Assembly: GCF_003672135.1 (NCBI RefSeq)
Contig: NC_039513.1
Coordinates: 7,316,833 to 7,380,832, forward strand
DNA length: 64,000 nt
From: Ooceraea biroi
Lineage: Eukaryota; Arthropoda; Insecta; Hymenoptera; Formicidae
Reading direction: 5' to 3'
In this document: piece by piece, positions 63,982 through 64,000 of the stretch
How the letters are laid out: each line of letters begins with the position of its first letter
Position numbering within the stretch: position 1 is the first letter of the stretch
The notes under the pieces: model-generated
What the model was told of the DNA's origin: nothing
Database searches by the model: none
What the model saw: only the letters and a program-made list of their open reading frames with translations
Program-made: the position numbers and the translations under genes

Positions 63982-64000
63982 GGCGACGCGGCTGCACTAA

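Noticed and set aside
1..64000. tRNA, rRNA or other structured RNA genes
   Set aside because: No cloverleaf with T-loop GTTCRANNC and matching acceptor stem, and no rRNA-like stretch, was seen by eye. A covariance search was not possible here.

Overview
The window is a gene-poor stretch of an animal genome, most likely an insect and probably a hymenopteran such as an ant. I infer this from AT-rich non-coding DNA broken by CpG-rich patches, short spliced coding exons, many mariner/Tc1-type elements and simple repeats, and two recognisable proteins whose sequences look arthropod. It is a scaffold piece: three runs of exactly 100 N (23640-23739, 39336-39435, 59539-59638) are assembly gaps. No operons, CRISPR arrays, tRNA or rRNA genes were recognised.

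Left part (1-23.6 kb) holds the two confidently identified genes. A TNFAIP8-like (TIPE family) gene lies on the plus strand, with coding exons at 11627-11684, 12668-12960 and 13317-13670. Several possible 5' leader exons lie upstream in CpG-rich patches. DCAF12, a WD40 substrate receptor of the CUL4-DDB1 ubiquitin ligase, lies on the minus strand in six coding exons between 21648 and 19115. All its splice junctions keep frame and give 459 codons. The two genes point towards each other (convergent), with about 5.4 kb between them that includes a 260-bp TTAA-flanked inverted-repeat element. A tiny two-exon candidate ORF sits head-to-head with DCAF12.

The middle and right (23.7-64 kb) form a near gene desert. 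Its only convincing host coding sequence is one 117-bp EGF-like exon at 42609-42725 on the minus strand, with consensus splice sites and symmetric phase-1 boundaries. It must belong to a larger secreted or membrane gene with long introns. The rest is shaped by transposons. There is a nearly intact mariner (29668-30954, 30-bp perfect terminal repeats, one frameshift) and a decayed second mariner (40581-41845). A 1.35-kb foldback-like element (45265-46613) has about 98% identical arms and a core of seven 118-bp tandem repeats, and sits next to a dead Tc1-like transposase. Several unclassified inverted-repeat structures were also found (1097-1330, 9075-9609, 48961-50358, 63644-63981).

I found no convincing previously undescribed biochemical system. 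The observations most worth following are the nested foldback/Tc1 locus, the 90-bp near-perfect inverted repeats enclosing 1.2 kb, the alternative N-termini of the TNFAIP8-like gene, the orphan EGF exon and the small head-to-head ORF beside DCAF12.
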